Shown: piece after piece, positions 48,585-58,430 of the stretch | How the letters are laid out: each line of letters begins with the position of its first letter | Numbering within the stretch: position 1 is the first letter of the stretch | NCBI GenBank assembly: GCA_016712415.1 | Contig: JADJRC010000018.1 | Location: 62,001 to 126,000, forward strand | Direction: 5' to 3' | DNA length: 64,000 nucleotides | From: Lewinellaceae bacterium | Lineage (GTDB): Bacteria; Bacteroidota; Bacteroidia; Chitinophagales; Saprospiraceae | Made by a program: the position numbers and the translations under genes | The notes under the pieces: generated by a model | What the model saw: the letters and a program-made list of their open reading frames with translations, nothing else | Told to the model about the DNA's origin: nothing | Databases searched by the model: none

Positions 48585-51500
48585 TTAACCGGCCTCGAAC
48601 ACCATCGCTTCGTGTCCCAGTTTCCGGAAATCGACCGGCGTGACGGCAGAAACGCCCTGTTCCGGCATGTACACACCATAGATTGTATCTACGGCGGCCA
48701 TAGTGGCCTTGTTGTGCGTCACTACGATGAACTGTGAGTCTTTGGAAAACTGGCGTATGATCTTGTTGAACTTCTCGATGTTGGCGTCGTCGAGCGGGGC
48801 ATCCACCTCGTCAAAAATGCAAAACGGCGCCGGTTTGAGCAGGTAAAGCGCGAACAGCAGCGCTGTTGCCGTGAGCGTTTTTTCGCCTCCGGAGAGTTGA
48901 GCGATGGTTTGAGGGCGTTTACCCTTTGGCTTGGCGATGATATTGATATCCGACTCAAGCGGGTTGGCGGGGTTGCTGAGCAGCAGGTCTGCCGTATCTT
49001 CTTCCGTAAAGAGCGTCCGGAAAACCGTGATGAAATTTTCCCGCACCTGGGCGAAGGATTCGAGGAACCGTTGCGTAGCGGTTTCTTCGATCTCTTTCAT
49101 GGTCTGGATCAGATTTTCCTTGGCGGTGAGGATATCGTTGCGCTGCCCTGCAATAGTGTCGTAGCGCTCCTTGATCTCGTTATATGCCTCGATGGCCATG
49201 GGATTGATTTCGCCATAGGTATCCAGGCGGCGTTTCAGGTTGTTCACCTCGCGTTCGAGGTTGTCGCGTTGATAGGCGGGGTCGGGCTCCTGGTTGATAA
49301 TGTCGTTTACACCCATGCCGAACTCCACCCGTAGCCGCTCGCCGATAGAGGTTATCTCGAACTTGACGTCGGAAAACTTGTCCTTCAGTCGATTGACAAG
49401 CACCTGCAGGTCCTGCTGCTTGCGGAAATTATCCCGTTGCTTGTTTTCCAGTTCGTGTATTTCATTGCGGGCCTTGAAATAGGTCTGCTCGACGGCACTC
49501 AGGGTCGCCTCCTTGGCCTTTTTCTCCGCATAACCTGCTGTAAGTTCCTGTCCGATGCGCTCGATATCAGCCTCAAGCAGGGAGATTTCATCGCGGTTGC
49601 GCACCAGTGAAGCCTGAGCCGTCGCGACAGATTGCCGCAATTCCTCCCGCCGTTTTTCCCGGAAGGCGAGTTCCTGCCCGAAGGCATTCACCTTGTTTTG
49701 TTGCCGGATAAACTCGATGTTTTTCTGGTTGAAATCGTGGGATGCCTGGCTGAGTTGCTCTGCTACTTCGCGGAACGACCCGTCGGCGCTTCCAAGCCGT
49801 TCGCGGACGGCTGCTGCGGCTTTTTGTTTGATCTGCAAGTCATGCTCGATCTGCGCATTGCTTGCTGTGAGCGACTTGATCCGGTCGTTGGAATCGCCCG
49901 CTTGTACGTCGAAATTGACCACGAATGCCGCAATATTATCCAGTTTGGCTTGTAGCCCTGCTTTTTCCCGGCTGAGGTTGTTCAACGACTCGCGTTCGCG
50001 TTGCAGCGATGCGCTCTGGTCGTCGTTTTTCAGACTTTGGAGGTGGCTGCGCAGGGTAGTCAATTGCGTATTATACTGATTTTCAGTGCCTTCCAGTTTT
50101 TTTATTTCTGTTTCCAGTATTTCAAGGTTCTTTTTCCGGCCTATCTTCTTTCCCTCGAAGAGGCCTACCGACCCGCCGCTCAGGCTGAATTTTCGACGCA
50201 CAAATGTTCCCGATTTAGACAGCAGCACGACATCGGAATTGGAGATATGGGTAGGCGGAGTGGTTTCGTCGGTAACCAGCACGTTTTCGAGCAGGTATTC
50301 CACCAACGGCCGGTATTGCGGTTCCACATCGACCAGTTCCACGGCCCTGATCCCGCCGGGCAAAAGCGCGAGGGGCGCCTGGTATCCGCTGAAGGCATCG
50401 AGCAGGAAAAAATTGGCCCGCCCTTTCTGACTTTGACCGAGCAGGGCAATCGCCCGGGCGCCTTCATCTGCATTGGGCACCACGTAGTAGTTGAGGTATT
50501 GCTCCAGGTAATTTTCGATCACCACCCGGTACTCTTCCCGGACGTATATCAGGTCGGACAGCAGGGGGCAGTTTTTGGCCCATTCCTTCTGCTGGCTGAG
50601 AAATTTAATGCTTTCGGGGAAACCTTCCAGCGACTCTACCATACTCTTGGTGAGTTTGAATTCGTTGCGGCGGGAGTCGAGTTGGCGATTGTGGTCGGCG
50701 AGTTTTTTCAGCAGGATTTCCTGTTGTTTTTCCGTCTCGGCGATTTCCGATTTGCGTTTGTTTTCGGCCGATTCCAGGGCGCTGATCTTGCCGGCCTGTA
50801 GTTGTTCCGTTTTGGCGAGTTCCGCGATGCTTTTTTCAAGCACCTTCATCTCTTCCCTGCGGGTGGCAATATCCGTCAGGGTGCGCTCCACGTCGCGGCG
50901 CAGGTTGTCAATCTGGTTGCTCTGGATGGCTTTCTGCTTTTCCAGTTCCACTACTTCACGTTCGAGCACCTGCTGTTCCCGGACGAACTCGTCCAGGTTG
51001 CCCTTGAGCAGGTTATGGTCGGAACGCACGCTTTCGAGCAGTTGCTGTGCCTGTTTCAGCGCCTCCTCGAGTTCCGCCTCTACGTTGCGCTCGTAATTCA
51101 GGTCGGTTTGATAGCCGGTCACCTCCAGCTCCAGCGTTTGCTGCTGGGCATTGTATTGGGTAAGTTGATCTTCGAGACGGCGGATGTCGTTCAGGACGAA
51201 GCTGCGTTTTTGCTCCTGCATCCCTTTTTCGTTTTCCTTACCGCGTATCCGACCGGTCAGGCGGTTCACCTCCTGTTGCTGCTCGCTGAGGGAGGTTTCC
51301 TTGTCGGTATGACTTTTTCTTTTGGACTCGATATCGGCTTCCAGCAAGCGCGTTTGCGCCTCTGTCGTGCGGTAATTGTCTTCTTCCCTGGCGATCTGGT
51401 CTTCCAGTTCCTTAAATGATTTCTTGTGCCGGGCCAGGTTGTGCACGGCCAGTTCAATGCTCAGTTTTTTATAGTCGTTTTTGAGCGCATAGAATTTTTG

Positions 51501-52136
51501 CGCGCGCTCGGCCTGTTTTTCGAGTTTTTTAAGTTGGTCCTCGATTTCAAACAACAGGTCTTCCACCCGGTCCAGATCGGCCGTTGTGGCTTCGAGTTTG
51601 AGTTGGGTTTCGTGCTTGCGGGCCTTGTACTTGCTTACACCGGCGGCCTGCTCAAACATTTTTCGCCGGGCTGCTTCGCGGTCGCTGAGCAGGTCCTCCA
51701 CCATATTCAGGGCAATAATAGCATAGGAATCTGCGCCGATACCCGTATCCAGGAAGAGCGCCGTGATATCCTTAAGACGGCAGGTGACACCGTTCAGCCT
51801 GTACTCACTCTCGCCGCTGCGGTAAAGGATGCGGCTGATACTCACCGTGTTATAATCGGTAGGCAGGATATTTTTGGTGTTGTCGAAGGTCAGCGTCACT
51901 TGGGCCATCTGGCCTTCCTTGCGTTTTTTAGTGCCGTTGAAGATGACCGAAGCCATTTTATCGAGACGCAACTGACTGCTTTTTTGCTCTCCCAGCACCC
52001 AGCGAATAGCATCCACAACATTGCTTTTTCCGGAACCGTTGGGGCCCACAACTCCCGTCACGTCAGAATTGAAGTGCAGGACGGTTTCGTTGGCAAAACT
52101 CTTAAAGCCTTTTATTTCAAGGGATTTTAACCGCAT
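48585..52136 (-). CDS. smc: Chromosome segregation protein SMC
   Basis: 1,183 residues, full length and intact. The N-terminal ATPase half has Walker A GPNGSGKSN (about 32-40), followed by a long coiled coil with a hinge domain around residues 510-660 (LSDLIYVREEYRVVIENYL ... GSVGLFEGKK). A returning coiled coil leads to the signature LSGGEKTLTATALLFAL and Walker B FCIFDEVDAPLDDANI near 1,090-1,130. SMC forms the condensin-like ring that compacts and segregates the chromosome, normally with ScpA and ScpB, which are not in this window. The 3' end faces the M1 peptidase gene with 16 bases between. Confidence 0.97.
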   Translation of the reverse strand: MRLKSLEIKGFKSFANETVLHFNSDVTGVVGPNGSGKSNVVDAIRWVLGEQKSSQLRLDKMASVIFNGTKKRKEGQMAQVTLTFDNTKNILPTDYNTVSISRILYRSGESEYRLNGVTCRLKDITALFLDTGIGADSYAIIALNMVEDLLSDREAARRKMFEQAAGVSKYKARKHETQLKLEATTADLDRVEDLLFEIEDQLKKLEKQAERAQKFYALKNDYKKLSIELAVHNLARHKKSFKELEDQIAREEDNYRTTEAQTRLLEADIESKRKSHTDKETSLSEQQQEVNRLTGRIRGKENEKGMQEQKRSFVLNDIRRLEDQLTQYNAQQQTLELEVTGYQTDLNYERNVEAELEEALKQAQQLLESVRSDHNLLKGNLDEFVREQQVLEREVVELEKQKAIQSNQIDNLRRDVERTLTDIATRREEMKVLEKSIAELAKTEQLQAGKISALESAENKRKSEIAETEKQQEILLKKLADHNRQLDSRRNEFKLTKSMVESLEGFPESIKFLSQQKEWAKNCPLLSDLIYVREEYRVVIENYLEQYLNYYVVPNADEGARAIALLGQSQKGRANFFLLDAFSGYQAPLALLPGGIRAVELVDVEPQYRPLVEYLLENVLVTDETTPPTHISNSDVVLLSKSGTFVRRKFSLSGGSVGLFEGKKIGRKKNLEILETEIKKLEGTENQYNTQLTTLRSHLQSLKNDDQSASLQRERESLNNLSREKAGLQAKLDNIAAFVVNFDVQAGDSNDRIKSLTASNAQIEHDLQIKQKAAAAVRERLGSADGSFREVAEQLSQASHDFNQKNIEFIRQQNKVNAFGQELAFREKRREELRQSVATAQASLVRNRDEISLLEADIERIGQELTAGYAEKKAKEATLSAVEQTYFKARNEIHELENKQRDNFRKQQDLQVLVNRLKDKFSDVKFEITSIGERLRVEFGMGVNDIINQEPDPAYQRDNLEREVNNLKRRLDTYGEINPMAIEAYNEIKERYDTIAGQRNDILTAKENLIQTMKEIEETATQRFLESFAQVRENFITVFRTLFTEEDTADLLLSNPANPLESDINIIAKPKGKRPQTIAQLSGGEKTLTATALLFALYLLKPAPFCIFDEVDAPLDDANIEKFNKIIRQFSKDSQFIVVTHNKATMAAVDTIYGVYMPEQGVSAVTPVDFRKLGHEAMVFEAG

Positions 52137-52273
52137 TTTACGCTCTAAACTTTAGAAAAGTGGGCAAAAATAGCAGTTCGGGCGGAATTGTCCGGATTAT
52201 TATCCCCACTGACGCGGAAATTCTTGCCGTATTCCTCCTGCATGAAAGTTTAAACAACTTCATCTTTAAAAAT

Positions 52274-52306
52274 TTTGTGTCAAATCATTAACACTTCCTA
52301 CTTTTG
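52274..52306 (+). promoter_or_regulatory. Promoter of the OmpA/TSP3 gene
   Basis: TTTG (52274-52277), a 21-base spacer and TACTTTTG (52299-52306) match both elements of the Bacteroidota consensus. The start codon is 45 bases downstream. Confidence 0.7.
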
Positions 52307-52350
52307 GACTGGAAAACGATTCCAACTTTTATGAAACAAACCAATCAATT

Positions 52351-53778
52351 ATGAAGCAATTCGTTACTATTTTCTTTTTGGCAATTTGTCTTCTGATGGT
52401 ACAGCAAGAGGCATTTGCTCAGCCCAAACACGGCCTGACTTTCAGGGCTTTGTGGTATAATTACGATAACCCCGAGCCCGCATGGGAGGACTGGAGCGAC
52501 GTTTTTCAGTCAAACGGCCGGGGCATCGAATTGGCTTACAACCGCCGTCTCGACAACCATACCTGGCTTGTTGTACCGGTAAAAATCGGAACTGCTCGCC
52601 GTATTCTCTCTCCGAGCGGCCTGGAGAGCAAAAACGAATTGCTCGCAAACCTCGATGTGCAAGCCCAGCACTACTTCTTTAAATATGATGCCCTCCTCAA
52701 TCCGTTTGTACATCTCGGCATAGGCTCCTCCTGGAATATTGACGACGATTTCTTTGATTTCAATATCCCGGCAGGGGTGGGACTCAGTCTTAAGTTCCTC
52801 GATAACGTTTATGTTAACGTGCAAACCCAATTCCGCTTTTCCCTGGAAAATCGTCCGGGCTGGCACCACGGCCTGGGCGCAACATTCTACTTCGGTGGAG
52901 AAGAACCCCCGCCGCCACCTGCTGACCGCGATGGCGACGGCATTCTTGACGTAACGGATAAATGCCCCGACGTACCCGGCGTTGCCGAACTGATGGGCTG
53001 CCCCGACCGCGACGGCGACGGCATTGCCGACGGCGACGACCAGTGTCCGGATGAACCCGGCATCGCGACGTTCTTCGGTTGCCCGGATACCGACGGCGAC
53101 GGCATCGCCGACAAAGACGATAAATGCCCGAAAGAGGCAGGCCCCGCAGCTACCGGCGGCTGTCCTGACCGCGACGGCGACGGCGTGGTCGACAGAGAAG
53201 ACCGCTGCCCGGATCAAAAAGGCCTGGCAACCCTGCAGGGCTGTCCCGACCGCGACGGCGACGGCATTCGCGACGGCGATGATGATTGCCCCGATCAGAA
53301 AGGCACCGTAGCCATGCGCGGCTGTCCCGACCAGGATGGCGACGGCGTTGCAGACAAAGATGACCGCTGCCCGGATAAAGCCGGCCCTGCCAGCAATAAA
53401 GGCTGTCCGGAAATCAAACAGGAAGACAAAGCCAAACTGGAACGCGCCATCAAACTGGTTCAATTCCAAAGCGGCAGCGCCACCCTGCTGAAGTCATCCT
53501 ACCCTGTACTTGATGAAGTGGTATCGGTTATGAACCAGTACCCGGAATACAGCCTCAATATCAGCGGTCACACAGACGCTTCTGGCGATGACAAGATGAA
53601 TCAGTCGCTCTCCGAGCGTCGCGCCAAAACCTGCTACGACTACCTGGTCAGCAAAGGCATCGCCGCCGGACGGATGGCGCATGCAGGCTACGGCGAGACC
53701 AAGCCCGTTGCCGACAACAAAACCGCTGCCGGTCGCGCGCAAAACCGCCGCGTTGAATTCGAACTGTACGTGAAATAA
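52351..53778 (+). CDS. OmpA-family outer membrane protein with thrombospondin type 3 repeats
   Basis: 475 residues. A signal peptide (MKQFVTIFFLAICLLMVQQ) and an eight-strand-like barrel (about 25-185) are followed by six thrombospondin type 3 repeats (DRDGDGI.D.DD.CPD..G, about 190-360, period 27 residues/81 bases). These bind calcium through the DxDGDG loops, forming a rigid spacer. The C-terminus is an OmpA peptidoglycan-binding domain (YSLNISGHTDASGD, LSERRAKTCYDYLVSKGI, GYGETKPVADN). It should tie the outer membrane to the cell wall. It has its own promoter and a strong terminator, so it is a highly expressed single-gene unit by appearance. Confidence 0.95.
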   Translation: MKQFVTIFFLAICLLMVQQEAFAQPKHGLTFRALWYNYDNPEPAWEDWSDVFQSNGRGIELAYNRRLDNHTWLVVPVKIGTARRILSPSGLESKNELLANLDVQAQHYFFKYDALLNPFVHLGIGSSWNIDDDFFDFNIPAGVGLSLKFLDNVYVNVQTQFRFSLENRPGWHHGLGATFYFGGEEPPPPPADRDGDGILDVTDKCPDVPGVAELMGCPDRDGDGIADGDDQCPDEPGIATFFGCPDTDGDGIADKDDKCPKEAGPAATGGCPDRDGDGVVDREDRCPDQKGLATLQGCPDRDGDGIRDGDDDCPDQKGTVAMRGCPDQDGDGVADKDDRCPDKAGPASNKGCPEIKQEDKAKLERAIKLVQFQSGSATLLKSSYPVLDEVVSVMNQYPEYSLNISGHTDASGDDKMNQSLSERRAKTCYDYLVSKGIAAGRMAHAGYGETKPVADNKTAAGRAQNRRVEFELYVK

Positions 53779-53798
53779 ACAATCCCCCACACGGGCAA

Positions 53799-53837
53799 CG
53801 TGAGTCATTCCAACCCTGGAATGGCTCACGTTTTTTT
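53799..53837 (+). terminator. Intrinsic terminator after the OmpA/TSP3 gene
   Basis: A 14-bp stem (CGTGAGTCATTCCA at 53799-53812 with 53817-53830, one G-T pair) with loop ACCC is followed directly by seven T (53831-53837). Confidence 0.9.
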
Positions 53838-53935
53838 AGCGCCTAACGGAACAAAGCCCTGTTTGCTTCTTGTTCTTTCCGGCTCAGGCGCGTTACCTTT
53901 GCCGCCCTCATTTTAATATTCGCAATACTGCTGCC

Positions 53936-56617
53936 ATGGATTTATCTACCCGTTACAACCCGTCTGAAACTGAAGAGCGCTGGTATGCCCACTGGGAAAG
54001 CCGCGGCTATTTCAGGTCCGTTCCGGATGATCGCGAACCCTTTACGATCGTTATTCCTCCGCCGAATGTGACGGGTGTGTTGCATATGGGGCACATGCTG
54101 AACAATACCATCCAGGATATTCTCATCCGGAAAGCCCGCCTCGACGGGAAAAACGCCTGCTGGGTGCCCGGCACCGACCACGCCAGTATCGCCACAGAAG
54201 CCAAGGTGGTGCAATGGCTGCGCAAGGAGAAAAAACTGCGCAAGTCTGATATCAGCAGGGAGCAATTCATGGAGTATGCCTATCAATGGAAAGACAAATA
54301 CGGCGGCATCATCCTGAAACAGTTGCGTAAACTCGGCGCTTCCTGCGATTGGGACCGCACGGCGTTTACGATGGACAAGGGCTACTACGATGACGTGATC
54401 CGGACTTTTGTCTACCTTTATAAAAAAGGAAAACTGTACCGGGGACTGCGCATGGTCAACTGGGACCCGGAGGCAAAAACAGTGCTGTCGAACGAAGAAG
54501 TATTGCACAATGAAGAACAATCCCAATTGTTTTACATTAAATACCTGCTTGAAGATTCTGACAATGAGGGAATTACGATTGCCACCCAGCGCCCGGAGAC
54601 AATTTTTGCCGACGTGGCCGTTGCGGTGAATCCCAGGGATACCCGATACAAGAGCATGGTAGGGAAAATGGTGCGCATTCCTCTTATCGACCGCCCCATC
54701 CCGGTGATAGCCGATGATTACGTGGATGTGGAGTTCGGTACAGGCGCCCTGAAAATCACCCCTGCCCACGACCAGAACGACTATGAGGTTGGACAACGTC
54801 ATAACCTGGAAGTCCTGGATACTATTGCCGATGACGGCCGGATCAATGACGTATGTACCTACAAACCCATTGTTGGGCTGGACCGTTTTGAAGCGCGGAA
54901 GCAGATGCAACCTGCTCTGGAGGCCAGTGGAAATCTTGTAAAAATGGAAGAATACACCACCAGCATAGGCAGGTCTGAGCGCACCAATGCTGTAGTGGAG
55001 CCCAAATTGTCGTTACAGTGGTTTGTGGATATGACCAGTCTCGGCGCGCCGGCATTAAAAGCCGTAATGGACGAACAGGTCAAATTTTACCCGCCGAGTT
55101 TTCAGAACCTGTACCGCAACTGGATGGAAAACCTCCGGGACTGGTGCATTTCCCGCCAGTTGTGGTGGGGACAACGTATACCCGCCTGGTACCTTAAATC
55201 GGAAGGTCCCAGCAAGGAAACATTTGTTTTTGTTGCCTCAACTGCCGATGAAGCCCTGGCTATCGCCAGAAAAGAGACCGGCAACCCCAATCTCGGCATG
55301 GATGACTTGCGGCAGGACGAAGATGTGCTCGATACCTGGGCCTCCTCCTGGCTTTGGCCGATCAGCGTATTCGACGGTTTCAACAAACCCGACGGTGAAT
55401 TCAAGTACTATTACCCGACGAACGTACTCGTGACTGGTTGGGATATCATCTTTTTCTGGGTTGCCCGTATGATCATGGCCGGCTTTGAGTTTAAAGGCCA
55501 GAAACCGTTTAAAGATGTGTACTTCACCGGCATGGTCCGGGACAAACAGCGCCGGAAAATGTCGAAATCACTCGGCAACTCGCCCGATGCCCTGAAACTG
55601 CTGGAAGATTTCGGCGCCGACGGGGTGCGCTACGGACTCATGTCGAGCGCTGCTGCCGGCGGCGATATCCTGTTCGATGACAAACTTTGCGAAAACGGCC
55701 GCAACTTCTGCAACAAACTCTGGAATGCCCTCCGCCTCGTAAAAGGCTGGCAACAAAGCGAAACGGCCGAAAGTGAAGAAATCGCCCGGAAAAATGCACT
55801 TGCCGTGCGCTGGCTTCGGGAGAAATTCAACCAGGTACTTACCGAGGTGGAAGAGGATTTCCGGACGTTCAGGCTAAGCGAGGGCCTGCTCTCCTTGTAT
55901 GGGTTTATCTGGGACGATTTCTGCTCCTGGTACCTCGAGATGATCAAGCCCGGCTACGAACAGCCTATCGACCGGGCCACCTACGCCGCTACGCTCGACC
56001 TTTATTCCGATATTGTAGTCGCGCTGCATCCCTTCATGCCGTTTATTACGGAAGAACTGTGGCATCAATTGCGCGAACGGTCCGACGGCGACGATTGTAT
56101 CGTCCAGCGCTATCCCAAGGCCGGCAAGTCCGACCAGTCGCTGATCGGCAAGGTCGAAGCCGCCAAGGATATTATTGCCAGAATACGCGACCTGCGCAAC
56201 CAAAACCAGATCAAACCACGCGATCCGCTGATCCTGCAGGTGCAGGACGGCAGCAGCGCGCAGGCGTTGTTTGCACAGGAAGGTCTGCGCGAGATGGTGG
56301 TAAAGCTCGCCGTGCTCAGCGAACTGAGCCTGGTGGACTCAGAACCGGCCAATGCAAAATCCTTTATTTCGGGCACCGATAAGTTCTATGTGGTACTGAA
56401 CAAGGAAATTGACGTAGCGGCAGAGTGCGCCAGGATCAAAGAAGAACTGGACTATCAGCGGGGATTTGTACGTTCGATAGAAGGAAAACTCTCCAATGAG
56501 CGCTTTGTGAACAATGCACCGACGGAAATCGTAGAAAATGAACGGAAAAAACTTGCCGATGGCCTGGAACGCATTCAAATGCTGGAAGAAAGCCGGAAAA
56601 GTTTGGGCTGTTCCTGA
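53936..56617 (+). CDS. valS: Valine--tRNA ligase
   Basis: 893 residues from ATG 53936; the longer frame to 53870 runs through the promoter region, including a -7 box TACCTTTG at 53894-53901. Class I synthetase signatures are present: PPPNVTGVLHMGHML (HIGH box variant HMGH, near 50), CWVPGTDHASIATE, a long CP1 editing domain (ATQRPETIFADVAVAVNP ... TPAHDQNDYEVG), and RRKMSKSLGNSPDAL (KMSKS, near 541). The C-terminal coiled coil of ValRS closes the protein. It charges tRNA-Val. The frame is intact. Confidence 0.98.
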   Translation: MDLSTRYNPSETEERWYAHWESRGYFRSVPDDREPFTIVIPPPNVTGVLHMGHMLNNTIQDILIRKARLDGKNACWVPGTDHASIATEAKVVQWLRKEKKLRKSDISREQFMEYAYQWKDKYGGIILKQLRKLGASCDWDRTAFTMDKGYYDDVIRTFVYLYKKGKLYRGLRMVNWDPEAKTVLSNEEVLHNEEQSQLFYIKYLLEDSDNEGITIATQRPETIFADVAVAVNPRDTRYKSMVGKMVRIPLIDRPIPVIADDYVDVEFGTGALKITPAHDQNDYEVGQRHNLEVLDTIADDGRINDVCTYKPIVGLDRFEARKQMQPALEASGNLVKMEEYTTSIGRSERTNAVVEPKLSLQWFVDMTSLGAPALKAVMDEQVKFYPPSFQNLYRNWMENLRDWCISRQLWWGQRIPAWYLKSEGPSKETFVFVASTADEALAIARKETGNPNLGMDDLRQDEDVLDTWASSWLWPISVFDGFNKPDGEFKYYYPTNVLVTGWDIIFFWVARMIMAGFEFKGQKPFKDVYFTGMVRDKQRRKMSKSLGNSPDALKLLEDFGADGVRYGLMSSAAAGGDILFDDKLCENGRNFCNKLWNALRLVKGWQQSETAESEEIARKNALAVRWLREKFNQVLTEVEEDFRTFRLSEGLLSLYGFIWDDFCSWYLEMIKPGYEQPIDRATYAATLDLYSDIVVALHPFMPFITEELWHQLRERSDGDDCIVQRYPKAGKSDQSLIGKVEAAKDIIARIRDLRNQNQIKPRDPLILQVQDGSSAQALFAQEGLREMVVKLAVLSELSLVDSEPANAKSFISGTDKFYVVLNKEIDVAAECARIKEELDYQRGFVRSIEGKLSNERFVNNAPTEIVENERKKLADGLERIQMLEESRKSLGCS

Positions 56618-57191
56618 TCTGTATGGTTTGTTCCTGCCCTTTATTTTGTTGCTGTCCCTGAACCTTGCCGGCCCGGCTGCAACCGGCCACCCTGATCCCG
56701 ACACGCCGGGTATCTATTTGCGATTTAAACAAAGAGAGATGCTGCTGTTGCACCCCATGCGCCGCGGCCCCGGTGGTTACCTGCCCCGGAACAACTTCAA
56801 CAATGCCAAACTCGATACGCTCAGCAACTGGTTCAATCCGGAGAAAAAGTATATCGAGATCATCCGGCAGGACAATCCCGTGCAGCCGACCATCGGCATG
56901 GCGCTCGGCTTTGAATTTGACGAGGAGAACGGGGAATTTCCCTACACACCGGCATACGCTACGCTTCAACTGAAAAACTTCGCCTGGGGTGGGGTAGAGT
57001 TCAGTCCACGCGATACCTTGAACTACACCGGCGTATCAAACGACGTCAGCAACGACATCAATATCGAAATAACCGGCTTCCGGAACGATACCATTACGGG
57101 CACTTTCTCCGGACTTCTGCTTAGCGGGGCAGGCCCCATGGCCCCTGTAGAGGACGGGCGCTTTCACGTGAAGGTGTACAGGGTCAACTAG
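56538..57191 (+). CDS. Small exported protein of unknown function
   Basis: Up to 217 residues. The frame overlaps the valS 3' end in another frame; ATG 56538 and ATG 56559 are both possible, and a later start within the hydrophobic region (LYGLFLPFILLLSLNLAGPAA) cannot be excluded. The mature part (about 150 residues) is beta-rich: KYIEIIRQDNP, GFEFDEENGEF, IEITGFRNDTITGTFSGLLL, and ends DGRFHVKVYRVN. The pattern of a strand, G..FSG.L and DG.F.V is common in Bacteroidota exported lipocalin- or DUF-like proteins. No catalytic motif was seen. It is convergent with the nuclease-like gene, with 5 bases between. Confidence 0.6.
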   Translation: MNGKNLPMAWNAFKCWKKAGKVWAVPDLYGLFLPFILLLSLNLAGPAATGHPDPDTPGIYLRFKQREMLLLHPMRRGPGGYLPRNNFNNAKLDTLSNWFNPEKKYIEIIRQDNPVQPTIGMALGFEFDEENGEFPYTPAYATLQLKNFAWGGVEFSPRDTLNYTGVSNDVSNDINIEITGFRNDTITGTFSGLLLSGAGPMAPVEDGRFHVKVYRVN

Positions 57192-57196
57192 ACTGC

Positions 57197-58252
57197 CTAT
57201 TTTTTCTTCAGGAAAAACAGGTAAACGGGCAGGTGATCGCTGTAACCGTTGATAAAGATATCTCCGACGAAGGTTCTGAACGGGTATCCCCGGAACGCGC
57301 CTTCTGTTTGCAGCAGCCAGGGCTGACGAAAAACCTTGGTGCTGTACAACTGCCACCCGCCAACTTTTTTCGATACCAGGCCTTCCGATACAATAATCTG
57401 GTCGAACAAATTCCAGGCATCCCGGTAGGCAAGTGTTCCGCTGCCTTCTTTGAACAGGTCGTACATAGGGTTGTACAAGTCTCCGTCTTTCATCTTGTCG
57501 GTTTTGCCCCTTGCCCGCAATACGGTCGATACACTCTTGTTGTTCGGGTCGTCGTTGAGGTCGCCCATCACAAGAATCTTGGCATTCGGATCGACTGACT
57601 GAAGGCTGTCGACAATATGCCGGCAAACGGCTGCCGCTGCAGCACGCGCCCAGGCTGACCCGGACTCACCGCCTCTGCGGGAAGGCCAGTGCCCGACCAT
57701 CACATGGATCTGCTCACCATCGATGGTACCCGTGGCGTATAAAATATCACGGGTAAAGTCTTCCTCGCCTGTTTTGGGGTCTTTCAGCGACACGGGGAAG
57801 GCTTTGGCGCCGGAAAAGGCAAAATATTTGGGCTGGTAAAGCAAGCCTGCATCAATGCCGCGTTCGTCGGGAGAGTCAAAGTGAATGATCTGGTAATTCC
57901 GGTCTTTTAATTCGGGCTGTGCGACAAGGTCTTCCAGCACTTTGCGGTTTTCCACTTCGGCGACACCTAACAGCGCCACACCGTCCGGCGTCAGTTCGGT
58001 AGCCAGTTGGCTTATCACTTTGGCCATGTTTGCCTGCTTGGAAATATATTTTTCGGTATTCCACAGCAACCTGCCATTGGGCAGAAAATCGGCATCGTTG
58101 GTGGTGGGTGAATCGATCGTATCGAACAGATTCTCAAGGTTGTAGAAACCTATAGCGGCAAGTTTGTACTCAGCGGTATTCCGATCCTTCTGAGCCATCA
58201 TGGCCAGCGGCGTGAGGAGCAGAAAAAATGCAATTGTCAGGTAAGTCTTCAT
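57197..58252 (-). CDS. Exported endonuclease/exonuclease/phosphatase family protein
   Basis: 351 residues with a signal peptide (MKTYLTIAFFLLLTPLAMMAQ). EEP-fold motifs are visible: GFYNLENLFD (Asn near 38), GVAEVENRKVLEDLV (metal-binding Glu), GHWPSRRGG, ILVMGDLNDDPNN (GDxN, Asp/Asn) and GYSDHLPVYLFF (SDH, catalytic His). This set of Asn, Glu, Asp, Asn and His defines DNase I/exonuclease III-like metal-dependent phosphodiesterases. It is exported, so extracellular or periplasmic nucleic acid is a plausible substrate. The start is 178 bases from the divergent TonB receptor gene. Confidence 0.9.
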   Translation of the reverse strand: MKTYLTIAFFLLLTPLAMMAQKDRNTAEYKLAAIGFYNLENLFDTIDSPTTNDADFLPNGRLLWNTEKYISKQANMAKVISQLATELTPDGVALLGVAEVENRKVLEDLVAQPELKDRNYQIIHFDSPDERGIDAGLLYQPKYFAFSGAKAFPVSLKDPKTGEEDFTRDILYATGTIDGEQIHVMVGHWPSRRGGESGSAWARAAAAAVCRHIVDSLQSVDPNAKILVMGDLNDDPNNKSVSTVLRARGKTDKMKDGDLYNPMYDLFKEGSGTLAYRDAWNLFDQIIVSEGLVSKKVGGWQLYSTKVFRQPWLLQTEGAFRGYPFRTFVGDIFINGYSDHLPVYLFFLKKK

Positions 58253-58324
58253 ACGGTAAAATTATTAACCGGGGGCAAAGGAACAGCAAATAATACTTTT
58301 CCGTCGCCTGCTTACAATAAATTA

Positions 58325-58346
58325 ATCCCGGAATCCCTTCCGGGAT
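58325..58346. other. Short perfect hairpin between divergent genes
   Basis: ATCCCGG (58325-58331) and CCGGGAT (58340-58346) form a 7-bp stem with an 8-base loop, just upstream of a -7 box TACCTTTG (58359-58366) for the TonB receptor gene. It could be an operator or chance. Confidence 0.3.
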
Positions 58347-58430
58347 AAAAGGCATTTTTACCTTTGTGCGCCTTTTAGTCGCCTTTATCCCGCCTGCTTT
58401 TGACTTTACCTCACAACTTACATTTACTGA

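Noticed and set aside
47339..48679. 446-residue open frame on the minus strand
   Set aside because: Antisense shadow of the M1 peptidase gene, whose zinc motifs and signal peptide show it is the real gene.
52921..53410. 81-bp direct repeats in the OmpA gene as a DNA-level element
   Set aside because: They encode thrombospondin type 3 repeats in frame and need no other explanation.
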